64,000 nucleotides of DNA, from the NCBI RefSeq assembly GCF_029266855.1, contig NZ_JAQSWB010000003.1, positions 186,001-250,000 on the forward strand, read 5' to 3'. The notes beneath the pieces are model-generated. The model was not told where the DNA came from. It was given only the letters and a program-made list of their open reading frames with translations, and made no database searches. Origin of the DNA: Fluviicola sp. GTDB lineage: Bacteria; Bacteroidota; Bacteroidia; Flavobacteriales_D; Crocinitomicaceae. This document shows, one piece after another, positions 47,740 through 58,603 of the stretch. How positions within the stretch are numbered: the first letter of the stretch is position 1; each line of letters opens with the position of its first letter. Position numbers and translations under genes: made by a program.

Positions 47740-48459
47740 TTATTGTTTGAAGGCTTCCAGGAAGGTTTTCCGGTAGTTTTCACTTAAACCGAATTCGCGG
47801 TATTTTCCGTCTTTGTTCCGGATCTTGCCCAGGATAATGTCTCCATGATAACCCTGAATAAATCCTTTCGAAAGCAATTCGGATTTTGAAATGCGAATGA
47901 AAGTAATTGTATCCAGTTCCTGCAGCAGCTGATCAAAGGATTTATTCTTTACGATCAATTCATCCCCGTTTTCCAAAAGCATCAGTTTATCTCTTCTGTC
48001 GTAGGTGTCTGATGAGAAACTCACAATTTTTGAAAGCTGGATCGAGAATTTTCCTTTATTGGTATTTACTGACCAAACAGCCTGGTTTTTGGATTGATTG
48101 ATCCGTGTGCGAACTTTTTCGATGGCTCGTTCCAGGCGTTCTTTTTGCACGGGTTTTCTCAGGTAATCAATGGCTTCGATATCGAAAGCATCCGCAGCAT
48201 ATTCGTTATGTGCTGTTGTGAAAATGATCGGTTTCGAACCGAGTTTTTCAGCAACTTCCAATCCGCTGAGATGCGGCATTACAATGTCTGAAATACAAAA
48301 GTCGAATGAAAGATTGGAGACCTCAGACAGGAATAACAAGGGATTATCGAAAGCCTTCACGACCTCAATGTCCGGGATGCCTTCACACAAAGTCCTCAGG
48401 TAACCGAGTGCAAGTAATTCATCGTCCAGCAGAACCACCCGAAGTATTGATCTATCCAT
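47740..48459 (-). CDS. LytTR-family response regulator
   Basis: REC 'LRVVLLDDELLALGYLRTL...FCISDIVMPHLSGLEVAEKL' plus LytTR-like domain. Confidence 0.92.
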   Translation of the reverse strand: MDRSILRVVLLDDELLALGYLRTLCEGIPDIEVVKAFDNPLLFLSEVSNLSFDFCISDIVMPHLSGLEVAEKLGSKPIIFTTAHNEYAADAFDIEAIDYLRKPVQKERLERAIEKVRTRINQSKNQAVWSVNTNKGKFSIQLSKIVSFSSDTYDRRDKLMLLENGDELIVKNKSFDQLLQELDTITFIRISKSELLSKGFIQGYHGDIILGKIRNKDGKYREFGLSENYRKTFLEAFKQ

Positions 48460-49180
48460 TGAGTTTCAGTTTGAGCCGGGCATGAAAAATGGGTTTCTCA
48501 TTTTTCAGAGAAAGTTCATATGCATTAGGATAGGCGATCTCCAGACGTTCTTCCAGGTTTTTGATCCCTAAGCCACTGCGCTCTTTTTTCATCGGAGTGC
48601 TTTCCGAAATGCGGTTGCTGACTTCGAGAACAAACTCATTATTTACTATTTCCAAATGAATGGAAATAAATGATTCGCTCTTTTGAAAGTCAGTATGTTT
48701 GAATGCGTTCTCGATTAAGTCGACGGTAATCAGCGGCAGAATTTTCAGATTACTGATCCGTTCGTCCTGTAAATTAATGGTGTTGCGAATACGCAAATCA
48801 AACAGGGGACTCAATTTCAAGCGATTGATTTCAATGAAATTCGCCGCAAAATCCATTTCTTCGCGTAAGCTCACCAAAGGTTGGTCACTTTCGTACAGAA
48901 TGTAATCCAGGACCCCTGAGAGCTTGTCCATCGAATAATACGTTTGATACGCATGTGATTGAATGGAATTCAGTGCGTTTTTAAACAAGTGCGGATTTAA
49001 TTTATAGCGGATCGAACTCAGTTCATTCGAATGAACGAGCGCATTCAGTTCGTGATTTTTGCCTGAAAGTTCGGTGTTGTTTTTCCGTGCTTCCTTTAAT
49101 TTCAAATACAGGATCCTGCAATAGACCATCAATGCTAAAGCGAGGACAGAAATAATGAAAAACAGGATCTGAAATATCAT
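48452..49180 (-). CDS. LytS-like sensor histidine kinase
   Basis: 'SSIRYKLNPHLFKNALNSIQSHAYQTYYSMDKLSGVLDYILYES'; overlaps RR. Confidence 0.9.
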   Translation of the reverse strand: MIFQILFFIISVLALALMVYCRILYLKLKEARKNNTELSGKNHELNALVHSNELSSIRYKLNPHLFKNALNSIQSHAYQTYYSMDKLSGVLDYILYESDQPLVSLREEMDFAANFIEINRLKLSPLFDLRIRNTINLQDERISNLKILPLITVDLIENAFKHTDFQKSESFISIHLEIVNNEFVLEVSNRISESTPMKKERSGLGIKNLEERLEIAYPNAYELSLKNEKPIFHARLKLKLNG

Positions 49181-49232
49181 AACGGGTCGAAGGTAAGGAA
49201 TTTGTGGTTTCGAAGATTCTTTCGTTTAATTC

Positions 49233-49754
49233 TTATTTAAGACTGATTTTAAGGTCCATTTCGTTTTTCATATAGAGTAGAACTTCAGCATTTCCTCTTG
49301 CGTCATCTACCGGATTGTGGGTATGTTCCGTTTTTCGCAAATGTTTCCACTGTGCAAATGTGTCTTTGACCAGTCCGCAATACAGATCAGATATTCGTCT
49401 CGATGAATAGCCGAAAGGATTTCTTTTGATGAAATGATGAAAATACCAACAGATGAACATCCAGTCGAAGCCATTATTGTCGCTTACAAAGATTGGACGT
49501 CCTTTCGAATTGGTTTTAATCCACTCTTCAAATTCGAGCATTGTTTTTTCCGGATCATCAAATTCCAGAGTTTCCTCCCTGGTAAAGCCGGAAATTGCTA
49601 ACGCATCAGGATTGTAATTTTCAGAAATAGGTTTGATTTTTCCGTAAAAAGTTTTGTCAAGCTTATCATCTACCAGAACGGCGCCAAAACAAATCATTGA
49701 AAAGTCACCTGGGATTGGACCGTCGGATTCGATATCTACTACTATGTAACTCAT
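49233..49754 (-). CDS. 3'-5' exonuclease (DEDD family)
   Basis: 'YIVVDIESDGPIPGDFSMICFGAV', 'HNPVDDARGNAEVLLYM'. Confidence 0.88.
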   Translation of the reverse strand: MSYIVVDIESDGPIPGDFSMICFGAVLVDDKLDKTFYGKIKPISENYNPDALAISGFTREETLEFDDPEKTMLEFEEWIKTNSKGRPIFVSDNNGFDWMFICWYFHHFIKRNPFGYSSRRISDLYCGLVKDTFAQWKHLRKTEHTHNPVDDARGNAEVLLYMKNEMDLKISLK

Positions 49755-50350
49755 GATTTATCTTTCTTTAAAATCCCTTTTTCCACACTGTCATTGATTA
49801 ATCCTTCGGCAAAGTTCCAAAGTGTTTCGGATCCTTCTTTAATGATTTGCTTCTTTTCGTACACTTTATCGTAATTGACTCCAAATTCATTCCAGGTGCC
49901 ACCGTTGTTAGAAATATTTTGAAGTAAGGGTTCCAGGCGGTCCATTGATCGGGCAAACTTTGCCTCGGGGCTTTCTCCGGCTTCAAATTCTTCCCAGATC
50001 GCAATGAGTTCATCCCTTTGTTCCTGCGGAAGCAGGCCAAATATTCGCTGTGCTGCCAGTCTCTCTTCGTCTGTGTTGGAATGGTTTTTCTGAGAATCGT
50101 AGATGAAAGTGTCTCCGGCATCGATCTCCACGATGTCATGGATCAGAACCATTTTGATGACTTTCAGAATGTCTATCCGCTCATTGGAATGTTCGGTGAG
50201 TATCAGTGCCATCAATGCCAAATGCCAGCTGTGTTCCGCGTCGTTTTCATTCCGGTCGCTGTTAAACAATTTGGTTTTTCTTTGGATGTATTTGACCTTG
50301 TCAATCTCTTTAATGAAATCAATTTGTTTCGCTAGTTTGTCTGAAAGCAT
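49751..50350 (-). CDS. HD-domain phosphohydrolase (YfbR-like)
   Basis: 'NENDAEHSWHLALMALIL', 'MVLIHDIVEIDAGDTF'. Confidence 0.93.
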   Translation of the reverse strand: MLSDKLAKQIDFIKEIDKVKYIQRKTKLFNSDRNENDAEHSWHLALMALILTEHSNERIDILKVIKMVLIHDIVEIDAGDTFIYDSQKNHSNTDEERLAAQRIFGLLPQEQRDELIAIWEEFEAGESPEAKFARSMDRLEPLLQNISNNGGTWNEFGVNYDKVYEKKQIIKEGSETLWNFAEGLINDSVEKGILKKDKS

Positions 50351-50549
50351 GTGGATATTCTTTAGTGAATTGCAAAGTTAGGGTATAATTGTTAGTTGGT
50401 AGCATGAGCGCGAAACTGGTTTGGAAAGTGATGAGGGACTAATTGTCTACTAATTTAATAGAATATTAACACCTGTTTTTTCAACATTCGGGAATCAGTT
50501 TCTTTTTTTTCACTAATTTCGCACCCAATAAATTTTATAATCAAGGACT

Positions 50550-51830
50550 ATGTCATATTTGTTTACCTCAGAATCGGTTTCTGAAGGACACCCTGATAAA
50601 GTAGCGGATCAGATTTCCGACGCGCTAATAGATAACTTCATGGCTTTTGACCCGACGTCGAAAGTTGCTTGCGAAACCTTAGTAACAACAGGTCAGGTTG
50701 TTTTGGCTGGTGAGGTAAAAACAAATACTTATTTGGATGTTCAGGCAATTGCTCGCGAAGTAATTCGTAAAATTGGTTATACGAAGTCTGAATACATGTT
50801 CGAAGCGAACTCTTGTGGGATTCTTTCTGCAATTCACGATCAGTCATCGGATATCAATCAAGGTGTTGACCGTAAAGTTTCCAATGATGACTTCGAAGCG
50901 AAAGCAGATGCTCAAGGAGCTGGTGACCAGGGAATGATGTTCGGTTACGCAACGAAAGAAACGGAGAATTATATGCCTTTGGCTTTGGATTTGGCACACA
51001 ATATCCTACAGGAATTGTCTAAAATTCGTAATAACGAATCTCATATCATTGGTTATTTACGTCCGGATGCAAAATCACAGGTAACTATCGAGTATTCTGA
51101 TGACAATGTTCCGCAACGTATCGATTCAATCGTAGTTTCTACACAACACGATGATTTCGGAGCAGAAGCAGACATGTTGAAAAAGATTAAAGAAGATATC
51201 ATCAGTATCGTAATTCCTCGTGTAAAAGCGAAATTGAAACCAGAATTGCAAGCTTTGTTCAACGATCAGATCACTTACCATATCAATCCAACAGGAAAAT
51301 TCGTTATCGGAGGACCTCACGGAGATACAGGTTTGACAGGTCGTAAGATCATCGTTGATACATACGGTGGGAAAGGTGCTCACGGTGGTGGTGCATTCTC
51401 CGGAAAAGATCCTTCTAAAGTAGACCGTTCTGCTGCATACGCAACTCGTCATATCGCTAAGAACTTAGTGGCTGCTGGTTTGTGTGATGAGGTTTTGGTT
51501 CAGGTTTCTTACGCTATTGGTGTAGCTAAGCCTTGTGGTTTGTTCATCAATACTTACGGAACATCTAAATCAAACATGACAGACGGAGAAATCGCTAAGA
51601 AATGTGCGGAGATCTTCGATATGCGTCCTTATGCTATCGAACAACGTTTGAAATTGAGAAACCCGATCTATTCTGAAACTGCTGCTTACGGACACATGGG
51701 GCGTAAGAACGAAGTAGTGAAGAAAACATTCAGTGCTCCGGACGGATCACAAGTTGTGAAAGAAGTGGAGTTGTTCACTTGGGAAAAATTAGATTTCGTA
51801 GATAAAGTAAAAGCTGCTTTCTCTTTGTAA
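50550..51830 (+). CDS. metK: S-adenosylmethionine synthetase
   Basis: '[25 protein letters not shown]', '[21 protein letters not shown]', '[19 protein letters not shown]'. Confidence 0.99.
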   Translation: MSYLFTSESVSEGHPDKVADQISDALIDNFMAFDPTSKVACETLVTTGQVVLAGEVKTNTYLDVQAIAREVIRKIGYTKSEYMFEANSCGILSAIHDQSSDINQGVDRKVSNDDFEAKADAQGAGDQGMMFGYATKETENYMPLALDLAHNILQELSKIRNNESHIIGYLRPDAKSQVTIEYSDDNVPQRIDSIVVSTQHDDFGAEADMLKKIKEDIISIVIPRVKAKLKPELQALFNDQITYHINPTGKFVIGGPHGDTGLTGRKIIVDTYGGKGAHGGGAFSGKDPSKVDRSAAYATRHIAKNLVAAGLCDEVLVQVSYAIGVAKPCGLFINTYGTSKSNMTDGEIAKKCAEIFDMRPYAIEQRLKLRNPIYSETAAYGHMGRKNEVVKKTFSAPDGSQVVKEVELFTWEKLDFVDKVKAAFSL

Positions 51831-51859
51831 GAAATAGCTGATAACTATATTACAATTTT

Positions 51860-51901
51860 AAACCCCGGTCATTGAGCGTAGTCGAAATGTCGGGGTTTTT
51901 T
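51860..51901 (+). terminator. metK terminator
   Basis: aaaccccg...cggggttttttt hairpin. Confidence 0.8.
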
Positions 51902-51992
51902 GTTTTTGTTACTTTTTGCGCTTATTGTATTCTATTGGAGAACAAAGTCATTTGAGTTGGTTGAATGACGAGTGGTTACTGGTAGTTTGGTG

Positions 51993-52028
51993 AAATCACA
52001 GATTCGCTTGCGGACTGTGATTTTTTTT
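51993..52028 (+). terminator. hairpin followed by T-run
   Basis: aaatcacag-N13-ctgtgattttttttt. Confidence 0.6.
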
Positions 52029-52095
52029 GATACCATGATATTATGAATTCGTGATATAACGAAGGCCGGACAGGCTAAGTCTTGAAGGTCTGTTT

Positions 52096-54399
52096 TTACA
52101 ACATCTTCGAAGCCTGGACCAGTTTTAATTCCCCATAGGTCACTTTATCTCCCAATTCTTCTTTCAAAGTTCCCAAAGTCTTTCCTTCTGCATCTTCCAG
52201 GTAGGATTCGATCTCGCTGATGCGTTTCGGATCTAAAATGTCCGTGATATCAATTTTCTCCTGCTGGACCAGCTTGGCGAAATGCCCTTCAATAGTGGAT
52301 AATCCCAATTGACGTTCATTGGCGATTTCTTCTATGGTTTTTCCCTGTTCAAATAACTCGAAGGTGATTTCGTAAGTATTCTTCTTAATGACTTTCTCCT
52401 CCTTGACCTTTTTGGGTTTCACCAATTGAATAACATCTACAAAATCTTCTTCAACCATTTCCTCCAGCATAGATCTGTTAGCCCTCAATTCCTGTTGAAT
52501 ACTATGTGTTTTTGCAATTACGTAATTCAGAATTTCCGGAGATTTGATTGTCTCTTTTGTAAATGGTTTTCCGTTAACAATGGCTTCCATCAGCAAACGG
52601 CCTTTCATTAGACGATGAACCACGGCAACTACTTCTTGTTCCAGCTCTTCCAGTTCTTCAAAATATTGCTTTGTTTTTTTGATTTTAGCTACCTCATAAC
52701 GTCTTTTCATGATGGAATAAACCTGTGCGTCCAACGGTTTGTAAAAATATTGGTAAGCAGCCTGTACGCGTTCGTGAATAAATTCCCATTCCGGTTTTTC
52801 TTTTGAGAAAAGATTTGAAAGCTGATTCTGAAATTTCCTTGCCGCATCAAAAGTAGACTGAACAGTCTGCAGCTGGTTTGCCACCCATGACTTATCTTTC
52901 CCTTTTTCTGTTTTTGGTCCCTGGGATTTAAAGCCCAATTCAAAAGTTGCCCATTTGGTAGTATAGTCATACCAATCAAAAGCCTGGATAAGGCTGTTAT
53001 AAACGAAGCGGGCTGTTTCCTGATCCAGGTACAATTTCATCTGGTCTTCCGGGGCTTTGTTCGAGGCATAGGAAACAACCTGGTGATCATTTACCAAACC
53101 ATTCATGGAGAGCGGCTTTAAAAGAACCAATCCCTCGAGGCTGCGAAGCCTGGATAAGGCAACATATGCCTGGCCCGGAGCAAAAACGTTCGAGACGTCC
53201 AAAACCGCTTTATCGAAGGTTAAACCCTGGCTTTTATGGATTGTTATAGCCCAGGCCAGTTTGATCGGATAATGAACAAAAGTTCCCAAAATTTCTTCTT
53301 TGATTTCTCCGGTTTGATCGTCAAGTGTGTATTTAATGTTGTTCCATTCGTATTTCTCTACTGTAATGCTTCGTTTTTCATCCGTGAAAAATACTTCGAT
53401 CTCATCCGGTGTTAAGGATTTGATAACTCCCATCTTGCCATTGTAGAAGTTCTTCTCAAATGAAATGTCATTTTTGATGAACATGATCTGAGCACCCACC
53501 TTCAATTCCGTTTCTTTCTCCAGGGGAAAAAGATGGGGAGGAAAATCTCCTTTGATCTCTGCAGAATAGATAATTGATTTTTCATTCAGCGAATTCAACG
53601 CTGTGGCATTCATCTGATCTGCTTTTGAATTGTGAGTGGTCAGGGTAATATAACCTTCTTCTTTCGTAGAATCGAATGCCGGATTGACATATTTTTCAAG
53701 CAGTTTCTGATCCTCAGTCGTTACCTGGTTGTTCCGCAAGTTGTTTAAAAGGTCGATAAAGAGCTGGTCATCCTGCCGGAAGATCTTATCCAGTTCAATA
53801 TAGACGGGGGCTTGTTCCTGGAGAACCTGCGCATTGAAAAAGAAAATTCCGCGGTAGTATCTTTGCAAAACACTCCATTCTTCGGGTTTGATAACCGGTG
53901 GAAGCTGCAACAGATCCCCGATAAACAGTACCTGAAGCCCGCCAAAGGGGTTGTTGTTTTTGCGTACATTTCTGAGTGTCCAGTCAATTGCGTCCAACAA
54001 ATCGGCGCGCAGCATGGAAACTTCATCAATGATCAGTAATTCGACATTCCGGATGAGGTTCTGTCTTGTTTTATTGAAATGAAAATGACGCTTCAGTGTT
54101 TCTTTCGATTCGAATTTGGTATTCCCTGCAACCAATCCGTCCGAAACAAATTCCGGGATAAAAGAACTGAACGGAAGCTGAAAAAAGGAGTGGATGGTCA
54201 CGCCTCCTGCATTCAAAGCCGCAATTCCGGTAGGAGCAACAATGACCGTGTTTTTGTGAGTGGTCTCAACAATTTTTCGTAAAAGCGTGGTTTTTCCTGT
54301 TCCTGCTTTTCCTGTTAGAAAAACCGGACTGTTCGTTTGATTGATAAATCGTTCTGTAAATTCAGCAGGATTGCTGATGGATTCTGTATTATTTTTCAT
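52096..54399 (-). CDS. PIF1/Dda-like helicase with C-terminal helix-turn-helix (HTH_40/RQC-type) domain
   Basis: 'VFLTGKAGTGKTTLLRKI', 'LLIIDEVSMLRADLLDAID', 'AWAITIHKSQGLTFDKAVLD', C-terminal 'TFELFEQGKTIEEIANERQLGLSTIEGHFAKLVQQEKIDI'. Confidence 0.92.
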   Translation of the reverse strand: MKNNTESISNPAEFTERFINQTNSPVFLTGKAGTGKTTLLRKIVETTHKNTVIVAPTGIAALNAGGVTIHSFFQLPFSSFIPEFVSDGLVAGNTKFESKETLKRHFHFNKTRQNLIRNVELLIIDEVSMLRADLLDAIDWTLRNVRKNNNPFGGLQVLFIGDLLQLPPVIKPEEWSVLQRYYRGIFFFNAQVLQEQAPVYIELDKIFRQDDQLFIDLLNNLRNNQVTTEDQKLLEKYVNPAFDSTKEEGYITLTTHNSKADQMNATALNSLNEKSIIYSAEIKGDFPPHLFPLEKETELKVGAQIMFIKNDISFEKNFYNGKMGVIKSLTPDEIEVFFTDEKRSITVEKYEWNNIKYTLDDQTGEIKEEILGTFVHYPIKLAWAITIHKSQGLTFDKAVLDVSNVFAPGQAYVALSRLRSLEGLVLLKPLSMNGLVNDHQVVSYASNKAPEDQMKLYLDQETARFVYNSLIQAFDWYDYTTKWATFELGFKSQGPKTEKGKDKSWVANQLQTVQSTFDAARKFQNQLSNLFSKEKPEWEFIHERVQAAYQYFYKPLDAQVYSIMKRRYEVAKIKKTKQYFEELEELEQEVVAVVHRLMKGRLLMEAIVNGKPFTKETIKSPEILNYVIAKTHSIQQELRANRSMLEEMVEEDFVDVIQLVKPKKVKEEKVIKKNTYEITFELFEQGKTIEEIANERQLGLSTIEGHFAKLVQQEKIDITDILDPKRISEIESYLEDAEGKTLGTLKEELGDKVTYGELKLVQASKML

Positions 54400-54452
54400 C
54401 TGTTACTTGAAGATAAGCAAAATTAGCGTGTCCGCAAGCTGAATTTTAATCT

Positions 54453-55793
54453 TTATCGATTCGTTAAATGTTGTTTGAAAATATAGTGCATACTCTGGTC
54501 CAGGTAATCCTTGTAAACATAGTAGATGAAATCTTTCCGGATCTGGATGTGCTCGGGATAAATATGGTCTTTGATCTGAACTACTTCTTCTGTTTTTCCC
54601 GTTGTTAAATTAATTTTTCTTAAGCTGGTGATTCCGTCTCTTTCGAAGCGTGCATATACATGTGTTTTCTCAATATTCGGGATCAGTTCATTTTTCCAGC
54701 CTCTGAAATATTGATAAGAAATGGGAAAACTGCGCACCCGGACACCGGATTTGGTGAATACAATGGCGGAATCATTCGGGTGATCAAATATGATAAGGGA
54801 ATCGTTTAATTCAAATAGAGGAGCATAGATCGGTTTTAAAAGAATCAAATCGTAAAATTGCTGGGTGCTCCATCTTTCCCGTGCTTTTTTTAGCTCCTGG
54901 TCATGGTTTGAAAGTTTATCGCTGTGATTTGCATTCGATTCTCTCAGAATCTCCATAACGGTCTGTTTGTTTTCTCTTTGATAATCTTTCAACTGCCTGT
55001 TCTTTTGCCGGTCCTGGCTAATGTAAAGTACTTTGCTCGATTTCGTTTTTTTTGTGATCAGCTGGTATTCCAAATACTGTTTTTGATTCATGTATGAACG
55101 GATAATGATCGAGGTATCGTCGGAGTAGGAGCAATTGTCCAAAATTCCAATGGATTTGTAATAGGGGGAAGGAGAAAAGATCCCGACTGAATGTCCGACG
55201 ATTGAGGTTTCGTAAATACTATCGGTATAAACCAGGTGAAACTTTCCGCCACAATCCTGTCTGATTTGCTTCGGGTGTTTTCTGATAGGGGCTTCATAAA
55301 CCTTGTCTCCCATTTCATTCAGATGCCTTAAAAAATAACGATGCTCATCGCTGCAGCACAGCAGGATGTTTCCGTCGGGTTCCACTTTGAAATCCAAAAC
55401 GTTTGCCTGCTTGCGTGGATAAACCCCAAATTTATTGGCTCCGTTAATGGTGACTTCTTCCAATTGCGTTTCTTTTGAGACCATAACCACTTGCAGTTTC
55501 ATGGTATCTTTCCATCTTTCCGGGAATAAGAGAATATCCGTGAAGTCGTTGTATTGGTTGTTTTTTACAGTGATCTGGGCAGGGAAATTGCCGTTTCTGA
55601 TGATGAAAAAACCATGGGAGTTGGTACGCGCATTATGAATATCTATCTGTACCGATGCATTTTTAACCGGACTTCCTGCTTCATTTACGACCTTTCCTTT
55701 AATGATAATATCTCCTTGTGCCCAGCCCGGATTACATAACGGTAGGAGGAAAGAAAAAAGGAATAAAAATCGAATTTTCGACAGGATCAACAT
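54453..55793 (-). CDS. secreted regulatory-like-domain/propeller-like protein, tandem paralog 3
   Basis: CarboxypepD_reg-like N-term; 'VYPRKQANVLDFKVEPDGNILLCCSDEHRYFLRHLNEMG'. Confidence 0.8.
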   Translation of the reverse strand: MLILSKIRFLFLFSFLLPLCNPGWAQGDIIIKGKVVNEAGSPVKNASVQIDIHNARTNSHGFFIIRNGNFPAQITVKNNQYNDFTDILLFPERWKDTMKLQVVMVSKETQLEEVTINGANKFGVYPRKQANVLDFKVEPDGNILLCCSDEHRYFLRHLNEMGDKVYEAPIRKHPKQIRQDCGGKFHLVYTDSIYETSIVGHSVGIFSPSPYYKSIGILDNCSYSDDTSIIIRSYMNQKQYLEYQLITKKTKSSKVLYISQDRQKNRQLKDYQRENKQTVMEILRESNANHSDKLSNHDQELKKARERWSTQQFYDLILLKPIYAPLFELNDSLIIFDHPNDSAIVFTKSGVRVRSFPISYQYFRGWKNELIPNIEKTHVYARFERDGITSLRKINLTTGKTEEVVQIKDHIYPEHIQIRKDFIYYVYKDYLDQSMHYIFKQHLTNR

Positions 55794-55844
55794 AGGGTGT
55801 GTATATTGAAATTCATATAAAAATAAGAAGAAAAAGCGAGAGCC

Positions 55845-57146
55845 TTACTCAAGACGTTGTTTGAAAATATAATGCATGCTCTGGTTCAGATAATCTTTAT
55901 AGATGTAATAGATGAAATCTTCGTGAATCTGCAGGTGCTCAGGGAAGACGTGTTTTTCGAGTTGGATGATTCGCTCTGTTTTCCCGTTTGTCGTGTTAAT
56001 TTCCCGTAGGGTGGTTATTCCCTCCGAATCATACCGGGCAAAGATCTTTGTTTTTTCAAGGTTTGTAATAAGTTCCTTTTTCCAGCCGTCGAAGTATTGA
56101 TAGACAATCGGAAATGAGCGTACACGCATACCATCCCTGGTGAAAACCACTGCTGAATCATTGACATGATCGAAAATGAAGAGCGAGTCATTTAATTCAA
56201 ACAGTGGAATATAGACCGGATTAATCACAATGAGGTCATAGTATTGTTTTTCGTTCCATATTCCGCGGGTTATTTTGAGTTGCTCCGAAGTTTGAGAATG
56301 GAACATTTTTTCATCAGCCATGTAATGTTCGTATGCGTATTCCTCCATTTGTCTGTATTCTGTACGATCTTCCCCAACGTAAAGTGTTCTTGATTGTTTG
56401 GATTGGATATCGATGGCAAGGTATTCAATACGTTGGTCTTCATTGGAGTAGTTGTATTTTACCAGGTTCTTATCGTCTTTGTAGACACAGGATTTTAGTA
56501 AGTTGAAAATCCCCATTACCGCTTTTGCCTGGAAAATCCCGATGGAATTATCAATAAATGCAGTTTCATAGATGCTGTCAGAATAGATCAGGTGAATGGT
56601 TTCCATGCAATCCCTGTAGAGTTTTTTTGGATGGTTCCGGATAGGTATTTCGTTTGTTTTTTCTCCCTTTGCATTCAAACTTCGTATGAAATAACGGTTC
56701 TCATCACTGCAGCATAATAAAATCCCATTATCAGGTTGCACGAGAAAGTCCAGGACATTGGCCTGTTTTCTGGGATACACCCAGACCTTTTCGGCTGAAA
56801 TGGTTACTTCTTCAAGCTCCTTTTCCTTTCCGGTCATTACTACAAACACTCGGATTGTATCCTGCCGCTTTTCAGGAAGCACCACCATGTCCAGGTATTC
56901 TGCATATAAAGAATGAGTTACTGTCAGTTTTGCAGGAAATGTACTGTTTTTGACGATGAAGAAACCTGAGTTGTTGGTTCGTGCATCGCTGCTTCCCAAT
57001 TTCACAGAGGCATTCTTAATCGGTGCTCCGTTCTCAGTGACTACTTTTCCTTTAACGATTGCTTCGACCTGTGACCAAGTGGTATTGATTGCCCCTCCTG
57101 CGAAAAGCAATAAAAAAATAAGTCCGGTGTGATTTAAATGTTTCAT
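55845..57146 (-). CDS. secreted regulatory-like-domain/propeller-like protein, tandem paralog 2
   Basis: 'VYPRKQANVLDFLVQPDNGILLCCSDENRYFIRSLNAKG'; near-full-length similarity to both neighbours. Confidence 0.8.
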   Translation of the reverse strand: MKHLNHTGLIFLLLFAGGAINTTWSQVEAIVKGKVVTENGAPIKNASVKLGSSDARTNNSGFFIVKNSTFPAKLTVTHSLYAEYLDMVVLPEKRQDTIRVFVVMTGKEKELEEVTISAEKVWVYPRKQANVLDFLVQPDNGILLCCSDENRYFIRSLNAKGEKTNEIPIRNHPKKLYRDCMETIHLIYSDSIYETAFIDNSIGIFQAKAVMGIFNLLKSCVYKDDKNLVKYNYSNEDQRIEYLAIDIQSKQSRTLYVGEDRTEYRQMEEYAYEHYMADEKMFHSQTSEQLKITRGIWNEKQYYDLIVINPVYIPLFELNDSLFIFDHVNDSAVVFTRDGMRVRSFPIVYQYFDGWKKELITNLEKTKIFARYDSEGITTLREINTTNGKTERIIQLEKHVFPEHLQIHEDFIYYIYKDYLNQSMHYIFKQRLE

Positions 57147-57165
57147 AGTGATTCAGTAAAAGTGA

Positions 57166-58494
57166 TTATTCCTTCAGCGGCTGCTTATAGAGATAATGAA
57201 TACTGTTGTCCAGGTAATGTTTATACAGGTAGTAAGCGTAATTGTTCCGGATCTGAATTTGCAAGGGATAAATATGTTTTTCCAGGATATTCAGGTTTAT
57301 TACTTTGCCTGTTGAAGGATTGATTTGCCGGAGCGCAGTTAAACCATCGGTTTCATACTTGGCATATAGCTTTGTTTTTTCCTCGTTGATGAGTAGTTCA
57401 CTTTTCCAATTCTCAAAATAATGGTAACTGATTTGGAAGGAACGGACATAATTCCCGGAAATGGTAAAAACCAAAGCGCTGTCTTTGAAATGGTCATAAA
57501 CAAATATGGAATCGTTGATCTCGAAAATGGGTGCGTATAAGGGTTTTTTCAAAATCTGATTGTAAAATTGCTGGTTGTCCCATTTTTGTCTGTCATTGGT
57601 AATCGTCATTTGAGGAGGCTGTCTGTAGTTCGGATTGAATAAAGGAACAGGAATATCATTTGCCATCGCGAATTCATCCAGATCACGCATCGCAGCTTGA
57701 TCATTCGTAATATAAAGTAAATCGGGTTTTTTGGTGTTGCGGTTGATCTTCACATACTCGACCAATTTATTGTGAGGACCCAGTCTTTTGACGATGAAAT
57801 TGTCTTCGCTTGAAATGACGCAGGGGCTTAAAATGTCCATTACTTCGATATAGGAGTTCCCCGAAAGCATGGCTGTGGAGTTTCCAATCAATTTTAATTC
57901 GAAAACGCTATCTGCATAGGTCAAATGTATTCCTCCGGTGCAATCCTCGAATAAACCGGAAGGATTTTTTTTGATTTGAACATCTCTGATCTTTTCTCCG
58001 ACCGAATCGAGCCGTCTTAATAAGTAGTTATTATTTTCCCTGCAAACCAGGAGAATTTCATTATCTCTGAGTGCAAAGTCAATGATATGCGTGTTTTTTT
58101 TCTGATAAACCCAGATAACTTTTGAGGCACTTACCGTTACTTCATCCAGTTCGGTTGATTTGTTCTCAAGAATGATATCCAGAAATATAGTATCTTGTTT
58201 ATTCACCGGAGCACGCACAACTTCGAGGTAGTCGTTGTAAAGCCTATGTTTGATCGTTAACGTCGTAGGGAACTTATTTACTTTGAATGTAAAGATGCCT
58301 TTTGAATTTGATTTACCGTTCAATTGCCCCAGTCTGACTTCAGCACCGGTTACCCGGAGGTTTTGTTCGTTTGAAATGGTTCCTGTAACAACGATATCCT
58401 GGGAGTAGGCGAGTTGATAAAACAAAAGAACTAAAGCCATTATTGAAATGGATTTACACGATCTTTTCGATATACATAAGTAGCTCATTAGCAC
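57166..58494 (-). CDS. secreted regulatory-like-domain/propeller-like protein, tandem paralog 1
   Basis: 'VYQKKNTHIIDFALRDNEILLVCRENNNYLLRRLDSVG'; shared C-terminal 'YKHYLDNSIHYLYKQ'. Confidence 0.8.
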   Translation of the reverse strand: MLMSYLCISKRSCKSISIMALVLLFYQLAYSQDIVVTGTISNEQNLRVTGAEVRLGQLNGKSNSKGIFTFKVNKFPTTLTIKHRLYNDYLEVVRAPVNKQDTIFLDIILENKSTELDEVTVSASKVIWVYQKKNTHIIDFALRDNEILLVCRENNNYLLRRLDSVGEKIRDVQIKKNPSGLFEDCTGGIHLTYADSVFELKLIGNSTAMLSGNSYIEVMDILSPCVISSEDNFIVKRLGPHNKLVEYVKINRNTKKPDLLYITNDQAAMRDLDEFAMANDIPVPLFNPNYRQPPQMTITNDRQKWDNQQFYNQILKKPLYAPIFEINDSIFVYDHFKDSALVFTISGNYVRSFQISYHYFENWKSELLINEEKTKLYAKYETDGLTALRQINPSTGKVINLNILEKHIYPLQIQIRNNYAYYLYKHYLDNSIHYLYKQPLKE

Positions 58495-58603
58495 TCAAGA
58501 TATAGAAAAATCTTCATGGATCGCAACAGATTGATTAAAGTGTTGTCTTCGTTGATTTTAGATAATCGCTATCGATTTGTTCTTAAAACGTTCGAATTAT
58601 TGT

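Noticed and set aside
50400-50549. SAM riboswitch upstream of metK
   Set aside because: The AT-rich leader shows no recognisable conserved aptamer core or stem arrangement by eye
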